This document shows, piece after piece, positions 9,301 through 16,428 of a DNA stretch of 64,000 nucleotides. The position numbers were made by a program, and so were the translations under genes. Location of the stretch: positions 1 to 64,000 of the forward strand of contig NZ_JAENIL010000002.1 of the NCBI RefSeq assembly GCF_016595505.1, in the 5' to 3' direction. Every line of letters starts with the position of its first letter. Position 1 is the stretch's first letter. This DNA comes from Pelagicoccus mobilis (lineage in GTDB: Bacteria > Verrucomicrobiota > Verrucomicrobiia > Opitutales > Opitutaceae). A model generated the notes under the pieces. The model saw only the letters and a list, made by a program, of their open reading frames with translations, was not told where the DNA came from and ran no database searches.

Positions 9301-10030
9301 CTTCACAGTCAAGGACACCGGTGTCGGCATCGAACCTGAAAAGATGGACATCCTTTTCAAAGCCTTCAGCCAGATTGACTCGTCAAATACTCGCAAGTAC
9401 GGAGGCACCGGCCTCGGCCTCGCCATTAGCAAACGCCTCGTAAATCTCATGGATGGCGACATCGGCGTATCCAGCCAACTAGGACAAGGCTCCACGTTCT
9501 CCTTCTCGATTCTCCTAAACCCAGCCACCCCAGAACAAGTCGAACAATACCGCACCTCGGTAATACAGCCTGTCTACAATGCCCCAATCGCGAACCTAAC
9601 ACCCAAACAAGAACTCCCGCGCCCCAGTTCTGTGTCCACAGGCGAAAAGGACGTACTCCTTGTAGAAGACAACCCCATCAACCAACAAGTTACCGCCATG
9701 ATGCTTCGCCGCATCGGCTATAGCTGCGATATCGCCAACAATGGAGAGCACGCTCTAAAAATCGCGGCCAAAAAGTCCTACCAAGTCATTCTGATGGATA
9801 TTCAGATGCCAGAGATGGACGGGATCCAATGCACCAAACGCATGCTCGATCAGCTAGGCGAGAAAACACCGCCGATCATCGCAGTGACAGCTAAATCATC
9901 CGACCTAGACAGAGAAGTCGCAACCGAGGCCGGCATGTGCGGCTTTTTGACTAAGCCACTCGAACGCCCCAAACTCAAAGAATCGATCGAGCAAGCCCTC
10001 TCCAACGGGACTAGCGTTTCTAAGTCGTAA
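6326..10030 (+). CDS. Hybrid sensor histidine kinase with periplasmic propeller and receiver domain
   Basis: This 1,234-residue protein has a signal-anchor (residues about 10-37), a large periplasmic region of two-component-regulator propeller repeats (to about 670), a Y_Y_Y domain (about 680-765; YQYRLSGYNEQW), a transmembrane helix (about 768-790), then HisKA with SHEIRTP (His848), HATPase_c (N box NLVGNARKFT; DTGVGIEP; GGTGLGLAIS) and a receiver with Asp1158 (VILMDIQMPEMDG). The layout resembles the hybrid two-component systems of Bacteroidota that sense saccharides, but it lacks their AraC output domain, so the phosphate must go to another protein. No cognate regulator is adjacent. The ligand is unknown. 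Confidence 0.93.
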   Translation: MLPQRLTQIQSHRFGPKVALSLATILISFLTAFTLGQSPDAERTELGYPNFRIHTTQEIGTTLGSRFVTIDTNGRILYSSEGELSAYDGTQWNRISIPVERSNEDLNHISLGPDGVLYASGLGYWGKLVVNDQGKYVVEFFSDEETRRKASIEYFDQIAFAQGYVFFKGLNSLVRWHPEHGTRTWNEQNIDTLFEIDGTVFITSKSGLSQIEGDEIVPFPSELPFDLERGRIMQTTPWFDDRIALFHTDHSLILFDGQTFEDLDDDLESLGESLWSNDMEILDDETFAISLFEFGLVLINRQGQMIMRLDQTLDHRFLDTGKIAVAPDKSLWVTLSDGVAQITPPYPITYFDQRHKVALQYFDHARLGKDLMIRSSSNLHLAQYSESGKFTKFRDFEHLAQQTVYEMIGYNGQLIVSTDQGVYRLRAGKPPEFLLDIPYIYRIHKMRFGPQNRFVLSNSQFNYITELENDRLTIVQKIPSLGLANKILDDKQGNIWLERGISNVGRIHPTNGAYSYQEYSDRDGLTTEQWIPIWQNGNEVLFSSRKGPLRFNQGTNRFDIATEIADIIPGKVKKLTRPAFAPNGDFWVLANENPVVMRKQPDGSYLEDNSVLQHLGRLQIDDITFENDIAWLTSKKTLTRIDNGNTLERVPFSKPQINAIHSLSEDKILYHFARTDLTFPETLNSDQDSLQIDLSTPNYLGAGGIKYQYRLSGYNEQWSDSIANAHIVLDRIPSGNYTFEVKAIFADSIESEATTLPITVIPPIYRTLPAYVAYSTLALAAIWLLLKIRHLKLLRRQRQLEDKVVLQTKALRDKNIQLHGAFLSERELKKKAEKANLVKSEFLAMVSHEIRTPMNCIIGMADNLLGTSLEKEQFEMLQSIHSSGQSLVAIISDILDFSKIEAGKIVLEQIPFSPTQTVKDVFNLFVRSCDEKNISLKTEVEEGIPEVAIGDPVRLKQVLINLVGNARKFTQHGLITISLRVKAESENRSKLFFTVKDTGVGIEPEKMDILFKAFSQIDSSNTRKYGGTGLGLAISKRLVNLMDGDIGVSSQLGQGSTFSFSILLNPATPEQVEQYRTSVIQPVYNAPIANLTPKQELPRPSSVSTGEKDVLLVEDNPINQQVTAMMLRRIGYSCDIANNGEHALKIAAKKSYQVILMDIQMPEMDGIQCTKRMLDQLGEKTPPIIAVTAKSSDLDREVATEAGMCGFLTKPLERPKLKESIEQALSNGTSVSKS

Positions 10031-10097
10031 ATACCTAAAGGGCCGCCAGCAATAATCGCCGACGACCCCAGAATAAAGGCAAAGCGCAAAACGCTCC

Positions 10098-10307
10098 CTA
10101 AGCTACAGTATCCAATATCGAACCGATACGGTTCGTTCCACTCGTAGCGCCAGACCCGACCCCTAAAGTCTCTGGATCACCCATACCCGGAGCGTTTGCT
10201 ACCGCCTTGGGTGCCTCCGCTGCCGTTTTCTGAGGTTGAGCAGATTCCTTCTTCATTAACGCATCAAACGTCGAGCTGATGAGTCGGATTATGGGAGGGA
10301 AATCCAT
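10098..10307 (-). CDS. Small hypothetical protein (69 aa)
   Basis: This is a 69-residue frame, with the start supported by a good Shine-Dalgarno (AAGGAACAGGT then ATG). The N-terminus is amphipathic (MDFPPIIRLISSTFDALMKK), then comes an Ala/Pro-rich middle and a Gly/Ser-rich end. No family is recognised. It is convergent with the large sensor kinase gene and sits alone. It could be a small membrane-associated or secreted protein; short length keeps confidence modest. Confidence 0.5.
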   Translation of the reverse strand: MDFPPIIRLISSTFDALMKKESAQPQKTAAEAPKAVANAPGMGDPETLGVGSGATSGTNRIGSILDTVA

Positions 10308-10613
10308 ACCTGTTCCTTTCGTTAGTTCTCATACGAGATCCGATTGCGATCCGGATCATTAGTTACATCCGCATTCTAGCATTTCCCTAGGATTAGAGTA
10401 AATAGAGTCAGGCGTTCGTTTCTCCCCCAAAGGGCACCTTAAGGCTCGCAGCAAGGCCTAGAGAATCTCCCCCAAATGCCCAAGTCCCCAGTCAATTCCC
10501 TGTAAACCATTCCCCACCTGAAATGCGCTTGAACCCTAACGCTCATTCTACGAAAACGGGGCTACTTTCCGTCTCAATACTTGGGACAAGCTAAATCTTT
10601 CCTCTATTCAACC
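10308..10613. other. Intergenic region before the polyamine operon
   Basis: No gene is visible in these 306 bp. Visible structure: a possible hairpin on the small-protein side (GATCCG pairing with CGGATC near 10340-10365) and an 11-bp direct repeat, TCTCCCCCAAA, at 10421-10431 and again at 10466-10476. A TTG at 10581 is in frame with the dehydrogenase but is not the likely start. The promoter of the polyamine operon should lie here, but no convincing -35/-10 pair was found. Confidence 0.4.
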
Positions 10614-11819
10614 ATGAGCAAAAAAGTCCTTATCATCGGAGCCGGCGGAGTCGGCAGCGTCGTAACTCACAAGTGCGCCATGAATCGCGACGTATTTGGT
10701 GAAATCCTCCTCGCCAGCCGCCGCAAGAGTAGCTGCGACAAGATAGCCGCCCAGATAGAGAGCGAAGTCCACACCGCCCAAGTCGACGCAGACAATACCG
10801 CCGAGACAGTCGCCCTCATCAAAGACTTCCAACCCGATCTCGTCCTCAACGTCGCCCTGCCCTACCAGGATCTAGCAATCATGGATGCCTGTCTCGAGAC
10901 AGGTACCGACTATTTGGATACTGCCAACTATGAGCCGCGCGACGAAGCGAAATTCGAGTACAGTTGGCAGTGGGCCTATCAGGAGCGATTTAAGGACGCA
11001 GGCATCATGGCCTTGCTCGGTTCCGGCTTCGACCCCGGCGTGACCAATGTCTTTACCGCTTATGCCAAGAAGCATCACTTCGACACTATCGACACCCTCG
11101 ACATCATCGATTGTAACGCAGGCGACCACGGCAAACACTTCGCCACCAACTTCAACCCAGAGATCAACATACGCGAAGTCACCGCCAACGGACGCTTCTT
11201 CCAAGAGGGCGAGTGGAAAGAAACGCCTCCACTCTCCGAGCACCGCGTCTTCGATTTCCCAGAAGGAATCGGCGAGAAAGACATGTATCTCATGTACCAC
11301 GAGGAAATGGAGTCCCTCACCAAACACTTCCCAGACATCAAGCGTATGCGTTTCTGGATGACGTTTGGTCAGCAGTACCTCACTCACCTTAAGGTTCTCG
11401 AGAATGTAGGCATGACCCGCATCGATCCCGTGATCTACAACGGGCAGGAAATCATCCCCCTTCAATTCCTCAAAGCCGTCCTTCCCGACCCCGGCTCGCT
11501 CGGCGAGTCAACCAAGGGCCGCACCTGCATCGGCATCGTCGCGGATGGTCACAAAGGAGGCGAAAACAAACACTACTACCTCTACAATATCTGCGATCAC
11601 GAAAAGTGCTTTGAGGAGGTCAACTCGCAAGCTATCAGCTACACCACAGGCGTTCCGGCCATGATCGGCGCCAAGATGATGCTCACCGACACCTGGCGAG
11701 GAAAAGGCGTCTTCAACATGGAGCAATTCGACCCCGACCCCTTCATGGAGCAACTAAACGTCCAAGGCCTCCCCTGGACCGAACAATGGCTCGACGCTAA
11801 ACCAACTCCGCTGGTTTAA
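10614..11819 (+). CDS. Carboxynorspermidine/carboxyspermidine dehydrogenase
   Basis: This enzyme condenses putrescine or diaminopropane with aspartate semialdehyde and reduces the imine with NADPH to carboxy(nor)spermidine. The protein belongs to the saccharopine-dehydrogenase-like family: GAGGVGSVVTH near the N-terminus is the nucleotide-binding loop, and GSGFDPGVTNVF and CNAGDHGKHFATNF are typical of the polyamine branch. The ATG at 10614 gives 401 residues, the usual length. It is the first gene of a set with nspC and speB, which strongly supports the polyamine role over lysine metabolism. Its stop codon lies in the left end of the S23 element. Confidence 0.93.
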   Translation: MSKKVLIIGAGGVGSVVTHKCAMNRDVFGEILLASRRKSSCDKIAAQIESEVHTAQVDADNTAETVALIKDFQPDLVLNVALPYQDLAIMDACLETGTDYLDTANYEPRDEAKFEYSWQWAYQERFKDAGIMALLGSGFDPGVTNVFTAYAKKHHFDTIDTLDIIDCNAGDHGKHFATNFNPEINIREVTANGRFFQEGEWKETPPLSEHRVFDFPEGIGEKDMYLMYHEEMESLTKHFPDIKRMRFWMTFGQQYLTHLKVLENVGMTRIDPVIYNGQEIIPLQFLKAVLPDPGSLGESTKGRTCIGIVADGHKGGENKHYYLYNICDHEKCFEEVNSQAISYTTGVPAMIGAKMMLTDTWRGKGVFNMEQFDPDPFMEQLNVQGLPWTEQWLDAKPTPLV

Positions 11820-11859
11820 AATCCTAATCTTAATCTTCCTCTTAATCCTAATCCTCCTC
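11816..11859. repeat. Left inverted arm of S23 element
   Basis: A polypyrimidine-rich 44-bp arm built from ATCCTA/ATCTTA-type 6-bp units. Its reverse complement matches 12270-12300 except for two extra 6-bp units (GGATTA and AGATTA), one extra T near the outer end and one G/C change. The dehydrogenase stop codon is inside its outer edge. Confidence 0.8.
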
Positions 11860-11867
11860 CTTATCCC

Positions 11868-12281
11868 ATGCCCTTCTCCCACGAGAAGCTAATCGTCTAC
11901 CAGAAATCGATCCATTTCGTTGGATGGACCAAGGAGCTCCTCGATTCTCTCCCTTCAGGATCCTATAATATTCGAAACCAATTCGAACGGGCATCTATGA
12001 GCATCCCGCTGAACATAGCCGAGGGAAACGGAAAATTTTCTGATAAAGACCGTTGCCGGTTCTTTCAGGTTGCTCACGGATCAGCCTTAGAGTGTGCGGC
12101 ATGCTTGGATGTCTTGGTAGCTCAAAAGTACAAAGAAGCAGATCAGGTAAAGTCTGGGAAAGACCTTCTAACTGAGATTGTAAATTTGATCTATGGTCTC
12201 CTCAAACGCTTCGATTCATTCCTCGTATCAGAGGAACAAAACTCTTACGGATACGAGGAGGGAGATTACGAGGAGGATTAA
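11868..12281 (+). CDS. Four-helix-bundle protein, S23 ribosomal-IVS family
   Basis: The 137-residue protein matches the family of proteins encoded by intervening sequences in bacterial 23S rRNA. Signs are the N-terminal KLIVYQKSIHFV, then NQFERASMSIPLNIAEGNGK (the most conserved block of the family) and SALECAACLDVL. Relatives include the accessory protein Avd of diversity-generating retroelements, which forms a basic pentamer that binds nucleic acid. No reverse transcriptase is near. There is no Shine-Dalgarno before the ATG, since the upstream arm is polypyrimidine, so translation may be low or coupled. The last residues and the stop codon are inside the right inverted arm. Base composition is more AT-rich than in the flanking genes. 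Confidence 0.88.
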   Translation: MPFSHEKLIVYQKSIHFVGWTKELLDSLPSGSYNIRNQFERASMSIPLNIAEGNGKFSDKDRCRFFQVAHGSALECAACLDVLVAQKYKEADQVKSGKDLLTEIVNLIYGLLKRFDSFLVSEEQNSYGYEEGDYEED

Positions 12282-12300
12282 GAGCAAGATTAGGATTTAA
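12270..12300. repeat. Right inverted arm of S23 element
   Basis: A polypurine arm of 31 bp, complementary to 11816-11859 with two fewer 6-bp units. It contains the stop codon of the four-helix-bundle gene (12279-12281) and an AGGA at 12292-12295, nine bases before the nspC start, which is the only visible Shine-Dalgarno for nspC. Confidence 0.8.
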
Positions 12301-12304
12301 CCAC

Positions 12305-13468
12305 ATGGACCACATTATCCACTACGATCCCGGACTTCCCGAGGACACTCCCTCGCCAGCCTACGTGGTCGACCTGAAGCGACTCCGCTCCAACCTTGAG
12401 GTCATCAAATCGGTCCAAGACCTGACAGGCTGCAAGATTCTAGCCGCTCTCAAAGGTTTCGCGATGCATAGCGTTTTTCCAATCATGAGAGACTACGTCG
12501 CTGGCGTGTGCGCGAGCGGACCTTGGGAAGCTCAACTTGGAGCGGAGGAGTTTGGCAAAGAGGTTCACTGCTTCGCACCCGCATTTACCGATGTCGACCT
12601 GCAAGAAGTTCTCTCCTGCGCCCACCACATTTCCTTCAACTCGCTCACCCAGTTCCGGAAGCACCTACCCGCAGTTAAGGCTCACGCTCGCTCTGTATCT
12701 TGCGGATTACGGGTCAATCCAGAGTACAGCGAGGTCGAAGTAGATATCTACAATCCCTGCGTAGCAGGTTCGCGACTCGGCATCCGCCGCTCCGCACTCG
12801 AGGGCCAAGATCTTAGTGAGGTAGAAGGCTTACACTTCCATACAATGTGTGAGCAAAATTCGGATACACTTGAACGAACACTCCCACACTTCGAGGAGAA
12901 GTTCGGAGACCTTCTTCCACAGATGAAATGGGTGAACTTCGGAGGTGGGCACCACATTACGAGCCCCACCTACGACGTCCCTCGCCTAGTCAAGCTTCTC
13001 AAAGACTTCAAATCCCGATACACGCATCTCGACGTCTACCTCGAACCGGGCGAAGCGATGGCTATCAACACAGGCGTGCTCGTAGCAACCGTGCTCGATA
13101 CCATTGAAGAGGCTCCCCCCATAGCAGTCCTAGACTTGTCGGCAACGTGCCACATGCCCGATGTCTTAGAGATGCCCTACCGCCCTGAGATAGTGGACGC
13201 GGCCGAGCCCAACGTAAAGCCACACACCTACAGCCTTGGCGGCCTATCCTGCTTAGCCGGAGACATGATCGGGCACTACTCCTTCGACAAACCACTCGTC
13301 CCCGGCGACCGACTCCACTTCCTCGACATGGCTCACTACACGATGGTGAAGACCTCGACCTTCAACGGAATCAAGCACCCCGCGATCGCGACCTGGGATC
13401 CAGAAACCGAGAAACTCACCATCGTCAGAAATTTCGAATACAAAGACTACCGCGACCGACTCTCTTAA
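12305..13468 (+). CDS. nspC: Carboxynorspermidine decarboxylase NspC
   Basis: NspC is a PLP enzyme of the alanine-racemase/ornithine-decarboxylase fold that removes CO2 from carboxynorspermidine or carboxyspermidine to give norspermidine or spermidine. The Schiff-base lysine is Lys50 in AALKGFAMHS. Further family blocks are RVNPEYSEV, SRLGIRRSAL, NFGGGHHI, EPGEA and CHMPDVLEMPYRP, the last with the Cys-His typical of the active site. At 387 residues the length is normal. It follows the S23 element; the next gene, speB, starts 17 bp downstream. Confidence 0.95.
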   Translation: MDHIIHYDPGLPEDTPSPAYVVDLKRLRSNLEVIKSVQDLTGCKILAALKGFAMHSVFPIMRDYVAGVCASGPWEAQLGAEEFGKEVHCFAPAFTDVDLQEVLSCAHHISFNSLTQFRKHLPAVKAHARSVSCGLRVNPEYSEVEVDIYNPCVAGSRLGIRRSALEGQDLSEVEGLHFHTMCEQNSDTLERTLPHFEEKFGDLLPQMKWVNFGGGHHITSPTYDVPRLVKLLKDFKSRYTHLDVYLEPGEAMAINTGVLVATVLDTIEEAPPIAVLDLSATCHMPDVLEMPYRPEIVDAAEPNVKPHTYSLGGLSCLAGDMIGHYSFDKPLVPGDRLHFLDMAHYTMVKTSTFNGIKHPAIATWDPETEKLTIVRNFEYKDYRDRLS

Positions 13469-13485
13469 ATCCAAAGACTCGACCT

Positions 13486-14376
13486 ATGCCCTCCACGAAC
13501 CCTTACGCCAATCCCCCCGCGTTCCACTCGGACGACATCCAACCCTCCAACAAGTACGACGCCGCTTTCCACATTATCCCAGTCCCCTGGGAAACCAGCG
13601 TCTCTTACGAAGGCGGAACCGCTAACGGCCCCAACGCCATCCTTCATGCCTCCGTCCAACTCGAACACTACCTCGACGGCTCCTTCCCAGGCGACGCCGG
13701 AATCTACACAGCCGAACCTGTAGATTGCGATGCGCCAGCCTCTACCGTTGTTGAAAACATCAAAGTAGCCACCCGCGGCGCTCTGAATCTAGGCAAGTGT
13801 CCGATCCTCCTCGGAGGCGAGCATGCCATGACCCTTGGTCCCATCCAAGCCTGCGAAGAACTCGATATCCCATTTGGAATCATTCAATTCGACGCCCATG
13901 CGGACCTACGCTACGCGTATCAAGGAAACTTATACAGTCACGCAAGCGTCATGGAACGCTGCACTGACCTCGGTGTGCCACTGCACCAAATCGGAGTCCG
14001 AGCACTCTGCAAAGAAGAAGTCGATTGCCGTGCTGAACGTGGAGTCACCCACCTGGACGCAGCCGAGCTCTATTGGAAAGGCTATCCTGAGCAACTCCTC
14101 CCAGAAGACTTTCCGGAGCACGTATTCATAACGTTCGACGTCGACGGACTCGACCCCTCTATCATGCCCTCAACAGGAACGCCTGTTCCCGGCGGGCTCA
14201 ATTGGTATCAAGCTATCGATGGCCTGGAACGTGCTCTCAAAGGAAGAAAACTACTTGGTGCAGATTTCGTAGAGCTTGCCCCTCAACCCGGCCAGCACGC
14301 ACCCGACTTCCTCGTAGCAAACCTAATCTACAAGTTCATGGAGATCGCCCAGCGTCTCGACTGCCTCAAGTCCTGA
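13486..14376 (+). CDS. speB: Agmatinase (ureohydrolase family)
   Basis: Agmatinase hydrolyses agmatine to putrescine and urea with a two-manganese site. The metal-ligand motifs are present in order: GGEHAMT, DAHADLR, and FDVDGLDPS; substrate specificity cannot be fully fixed from these, since arginase and other ureohydrolases share them. Location next to the carboxyspermidine dehydrogenase and decarboxylase makes agmatinase by far the best reading, because it supplies the putrescine they use. The arginine decarboxylase that would make agmatine is not in the window. Confidence 0.92.
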   Translation: MPSTNPYANPPAFHSDDIQPSNKYDAAFHIIPVPWETSVSYEGGTANGPNAILHASVQLEHYLDGSFPGDAGIYTAEPVDCDAPASTVVENIKVATRGALNLGKCPILLGGEHAMTLGPIQACEELDIPFGIIQFDAHADLRYAYQGNLYSHASVMERCTDLGVPLHQIGVRALCKEEVDCRAERGVTHLDAAELYWKGYPEQLLPEDFPEHVFITFDVDGLDPSIMPSTGTPVPGGLNWYQAIDGLERALKGRKLLGADFVELAPQPGQHAPDFLVANLIYKFMEIAQRLDCLKS

Positions 14377-14389
14377 AAATTTTAATACA

Positions 14390-15364
14390 ATGCCTGTCCC
14401 CGCAAAGATCAGATTCACAGCAAACATCAAAATCGTCTATGAAGAGTCCCGATCGATAACACCAGGCACAGCCACGAAGGAACACAACCAAGGTGAACTC
14501 AGCTGGTCTCTCAAAAAAGGATTCATCAATTGGGTTACTCCTCAACTTGAACAAAGCGAATTTTTCACCAGACACCGCTATCTAGAGGGCTCGATTTTAG
14601 AACTCCGCGAAAAGGCCCCGCTACGGATCAAACACAAGAGATGCGGCAGTTGTAGCGGTTCCGGAAAAGCGAAATGCCAAAAATGCGGCGGTAGCGGGTG
14701 GATCCACTGCTCCGGCTGTGGCGGAAAAGGAACAAGAACCTACAACAGCCCTACTGCGCGTACTCAAACCACCTACTCCGCAGCTCCAAACTGCCCGCTT
14801 TGCAATGGCAGCGGTTACGTCTCCAGAGCGTCCTCAGACGGAATGGGCGTGACCCAAGTACCCTGTCCTGGAAATCACGGTACCGTACAGAAAGCGTACA
14901 CGACGACCCAATGGGGTTCCTCTACCAAAACTGGCAGTTGCAGCCAATGCGGAGGCAAGGGTAAGTCACGTTGTACTAGCTGTAGCAATGGTTTCGTCGG
15001 CTCCTGCAAAACCTGCCAAGGGCAGAAGAGAATCACAGAAACCTTCAACCTACAGCAAAAAGCGCAAATTCGGGTGCAGGTAACCGCTCCCAAATGGCTC
15101 AAACGCTACAAGAAACTCATCCTCCAGTCCGCCGTAAAAAACAAATCCCTAATTACAGGCTCAGCTAGAACAGGCAAGCACCCGAAATACAACGCCGTAG
15201 CCGAGGTCGATCTCGAACTCGAGCCGCATGGCTCACCAGTCGACCCATGGAGTATTCGTGATCGACGAAGCGGCACCGTCTGGACGAAGCCCCCATCGCT
15301 TTGGGAAAAAATAATCGGCTGGATTGGATTCCCCACCAAACCTCCCTTCTCCCAGACAAAGTAG
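14390..15364 (+). CDS. DnaJ-type zinc-finger (CxxCxGxG repeat) protein
   Basis: The centre of this 324-residue protein (about residues 84-220) holds seven CxxC pairs, several in the DnaJ form CxxCxGxG (CSGCGGKG, CPLCNGSG, CSQCGGKG). The pairs should form zinc ribbons. There is no J domain, so it is not a classical DnaJ; the flanking parts are not recognised. Such proteins can act as protein-binding scaffolds or thiol handlers. It starts 14 bp after speB and may be part of the operon, though a link to polyamines is not evident. The following gene starts 45 bp after its stop. Confidence 0.75.
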   Translation: MPVPAKIRFTANIKIVYEESRSITPGTATKEHNQGELSWSLKKGFINWVTPQLEQSEFFTRHRYLEGSILELREKAPLRIKHKRCGSCSGSGKAKCQKCGGSGWIHCSGCGGKGTRTYNSPTARTQTTYSAAPNCPLCNGSGYVSRASSDGMGVTQVPCPGNHGTVQKAYTTTQWGSSTKTGSCSQCGGKGKSRCTSCSNGFVGSCKTCQGQKRITETFNLQQKAQIRVQVTAPKWLKRYKKLILQSAVKNKSLITGSARTGKHPKYNAVAEVDLELEPHGSPVDPWSIRDRRSGTVWTKPPSLWEKIIGWIGFPTKPPFSQTK

Positions 15365-15408
15365 CGCAGTTCGCCGCAATACTCGGCGTGATCAAACGTT
15401 ACCTTTGC

Positions 15409-15963
15409 ATGAAGCATTTCATCGCTCTATTCGCCCTCGCCCTCTCTCTCACAACTCTACACGCTCGCAAAGCTGAAGAGGTCACTCCAGTCCTTATTGG
15501 AAGCGACACACCCCAAGCTACGCTTTTTGACGAATCAGGAGCCGAACACTCCCTGCCTGCACTCCTTAAAGACAAGCATAGCATCATCGTATTCTACCGT
15601 GGCGGCTGGTGCCCCTATTGCAGTCTGCAAATGCAGGAGCTCGCTGAGCGGGAATCAGAATTCCTGGGACTCGGGTACCAGATCATCGGCATAAGCCCAG
15701 ACGCTCCCGAAAAAATTGCCACTATTGAAAAGGACGGCGAACTCAACTACGCCGTGTATTCCGACAGTGGATACTCTGCAATGGAAGGATTCGGAATCGA
15801 TTTCCACCCCAAGGGCAAGAAAGACAGAAAGCTACCGGTTCCCTCCGTATTTATTGTCACCCCAAACAACCAGATCGCATTCTCTTACGTCAACCCGAAC
15901 TACCGGGAACGCATCCCCGGAGATCTCTTGGTCGCTGCTGCCAAATCACTCAAAAAGGATTAG
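15409..15963 (+). CDS. Exported AhpC/TSA-type thioredoxin-fold protein
   Basis: The start at 15409 gives a clear signal peptide (MKHFIALFALALSLTTLHA) and a 184-residue product; a longer frame from 15301 would overlap the upstream gene and hide the signal. The mature part has the AhpC/TSA fold with the redox motif GGWCPYCSLQM, a CxxC pair in the position of the peroxidatic cysteine of peroxiredoxins. It also has the downstream block GISPDAPEKI. It is probably a periplasmic peroxiredoxin-like protein that reduces peroxides or acts as a thiol oxidoreductase. Confidence 0.85.
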   Translation: MKHFIALFALALSLTTLHARKAEEVTPVLIGSDTPQATLFDESGAEHSLPALLKDKHSIIVFYRGGWCPYCSLQMQELAERESEFLGLGYQIIGISPDAPEKIATIEKDGELNYAVYSDSGYSAMEGFGIDFHPKGKKDRKLPVPSVFIVTPNNQIAFSYVNPNYRERIPGDLLVAAAKSLKKD

Positions 15964-15973
15964 CCCGCTCAGC

Positions 15974-16387
15974 TTAACGCTGCCCTGGCTTAATCGGAGT
16001 AACGCCCCGTACTTTCGGTATTTCTCCGGGAGCTAGGACGAAGTGGAGCTGCTTGATCTGATTGCCGTAATAGTTGAGCTGGTAATCGACATAGATATGC
16101 CACTCGCCTCCGTAATCTTCATGGCCGATTTCGAGTAGTTTCTTACCAGTGGGCCGTCTCTCAAAAAAGTAGCCGCGACATGCCTCCAAGTCACCGATGA
16201 TCGAATCCGGACGGCTGTGAGTAAGGGCTTTCGCCTTTTTATCATCTTTGCTCTGCACTGCAGAGAGAAAGGTCGAAACGACGGAAGCCGCCTTATCCTC
16301 CCCTAGCAATACATCCGGCTCAGGACCGGGGCCACAGGCAGTCAGAAAAGCAAGCGCTACAAGACCGAGAAGGGGTAAACGTTTCAT
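15974..16387 (-). CDS. Hypothetical lipoprotein
   Basis: The protein begins with a short signal peptide and a good lipobox (LTAC, Cys at residue 18), so it should be a lipid-anchored envelope protein of about 120 mature residues. No family is recognised; the mature part looks like a small alpha/beta domain (two conserved-looking Trp/Tyr-rich strands, EWHIYVDYQLNYYG). It is 41 bp downstream of pilB on the same strand, so it may be expressed with the pilus gene set. Confidence 0.75.
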   Translation of the reverse strand: MKRLPLLGLVALAFLTACGPGPEPDVLLGEDKAASVVSTFLSAVQSKDDKKAKALTHSRPDSIIGDLEACRGYFFERRPTGKKLLEIGHEDYGGEWHIYVDYQLNYYGNQIKQLHFVLAPGEIPKVRGVTPIKPGQR

Positions 16388-16428
16388 TGCGGCGAGGCTA
16401 CAGGCAATCCGACGAAACAGGCAAGGCC

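Larger units (their letters stand above)
11816..12300. mobile_element. S23/IVS-type element with inverted ends inserted in the polyamine operon
   Basis: A 485-bp unit lies between two genes of one pathway. It starts with a polypyrimidine arm (11816-11859) and ends with its polypurine complement (12270-12300), and encodes one four-helix-bundle protein. TTTAA occurs at both outer borders (11815-11819 and 12296-12300), which could be a target duplication or the ends of the arms. Taking the unit out with one TTTAA would leave the dehydrogenase stop about 5 bp before the nspC start, a spacing like that of the other genes here. S23 proteins are known from intervening sequences in 23S rRNA that also have inverted ends; mobility here is inferred. 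Confidence 0.7.

Noticed and set aside
11868-12281. Avd protein of a diversity-generating retroelement
   Set aside because: The fold is related, but there is no reverse transcriptase, template repeat or variable repeat in the window.
11816-12300. Short repeated units of the S23 arms as a CRISPR or tandem array
   Set aside because: The units are 6 bp without spacers and are complementary at the two ends, so they are inverted arms and not an array.
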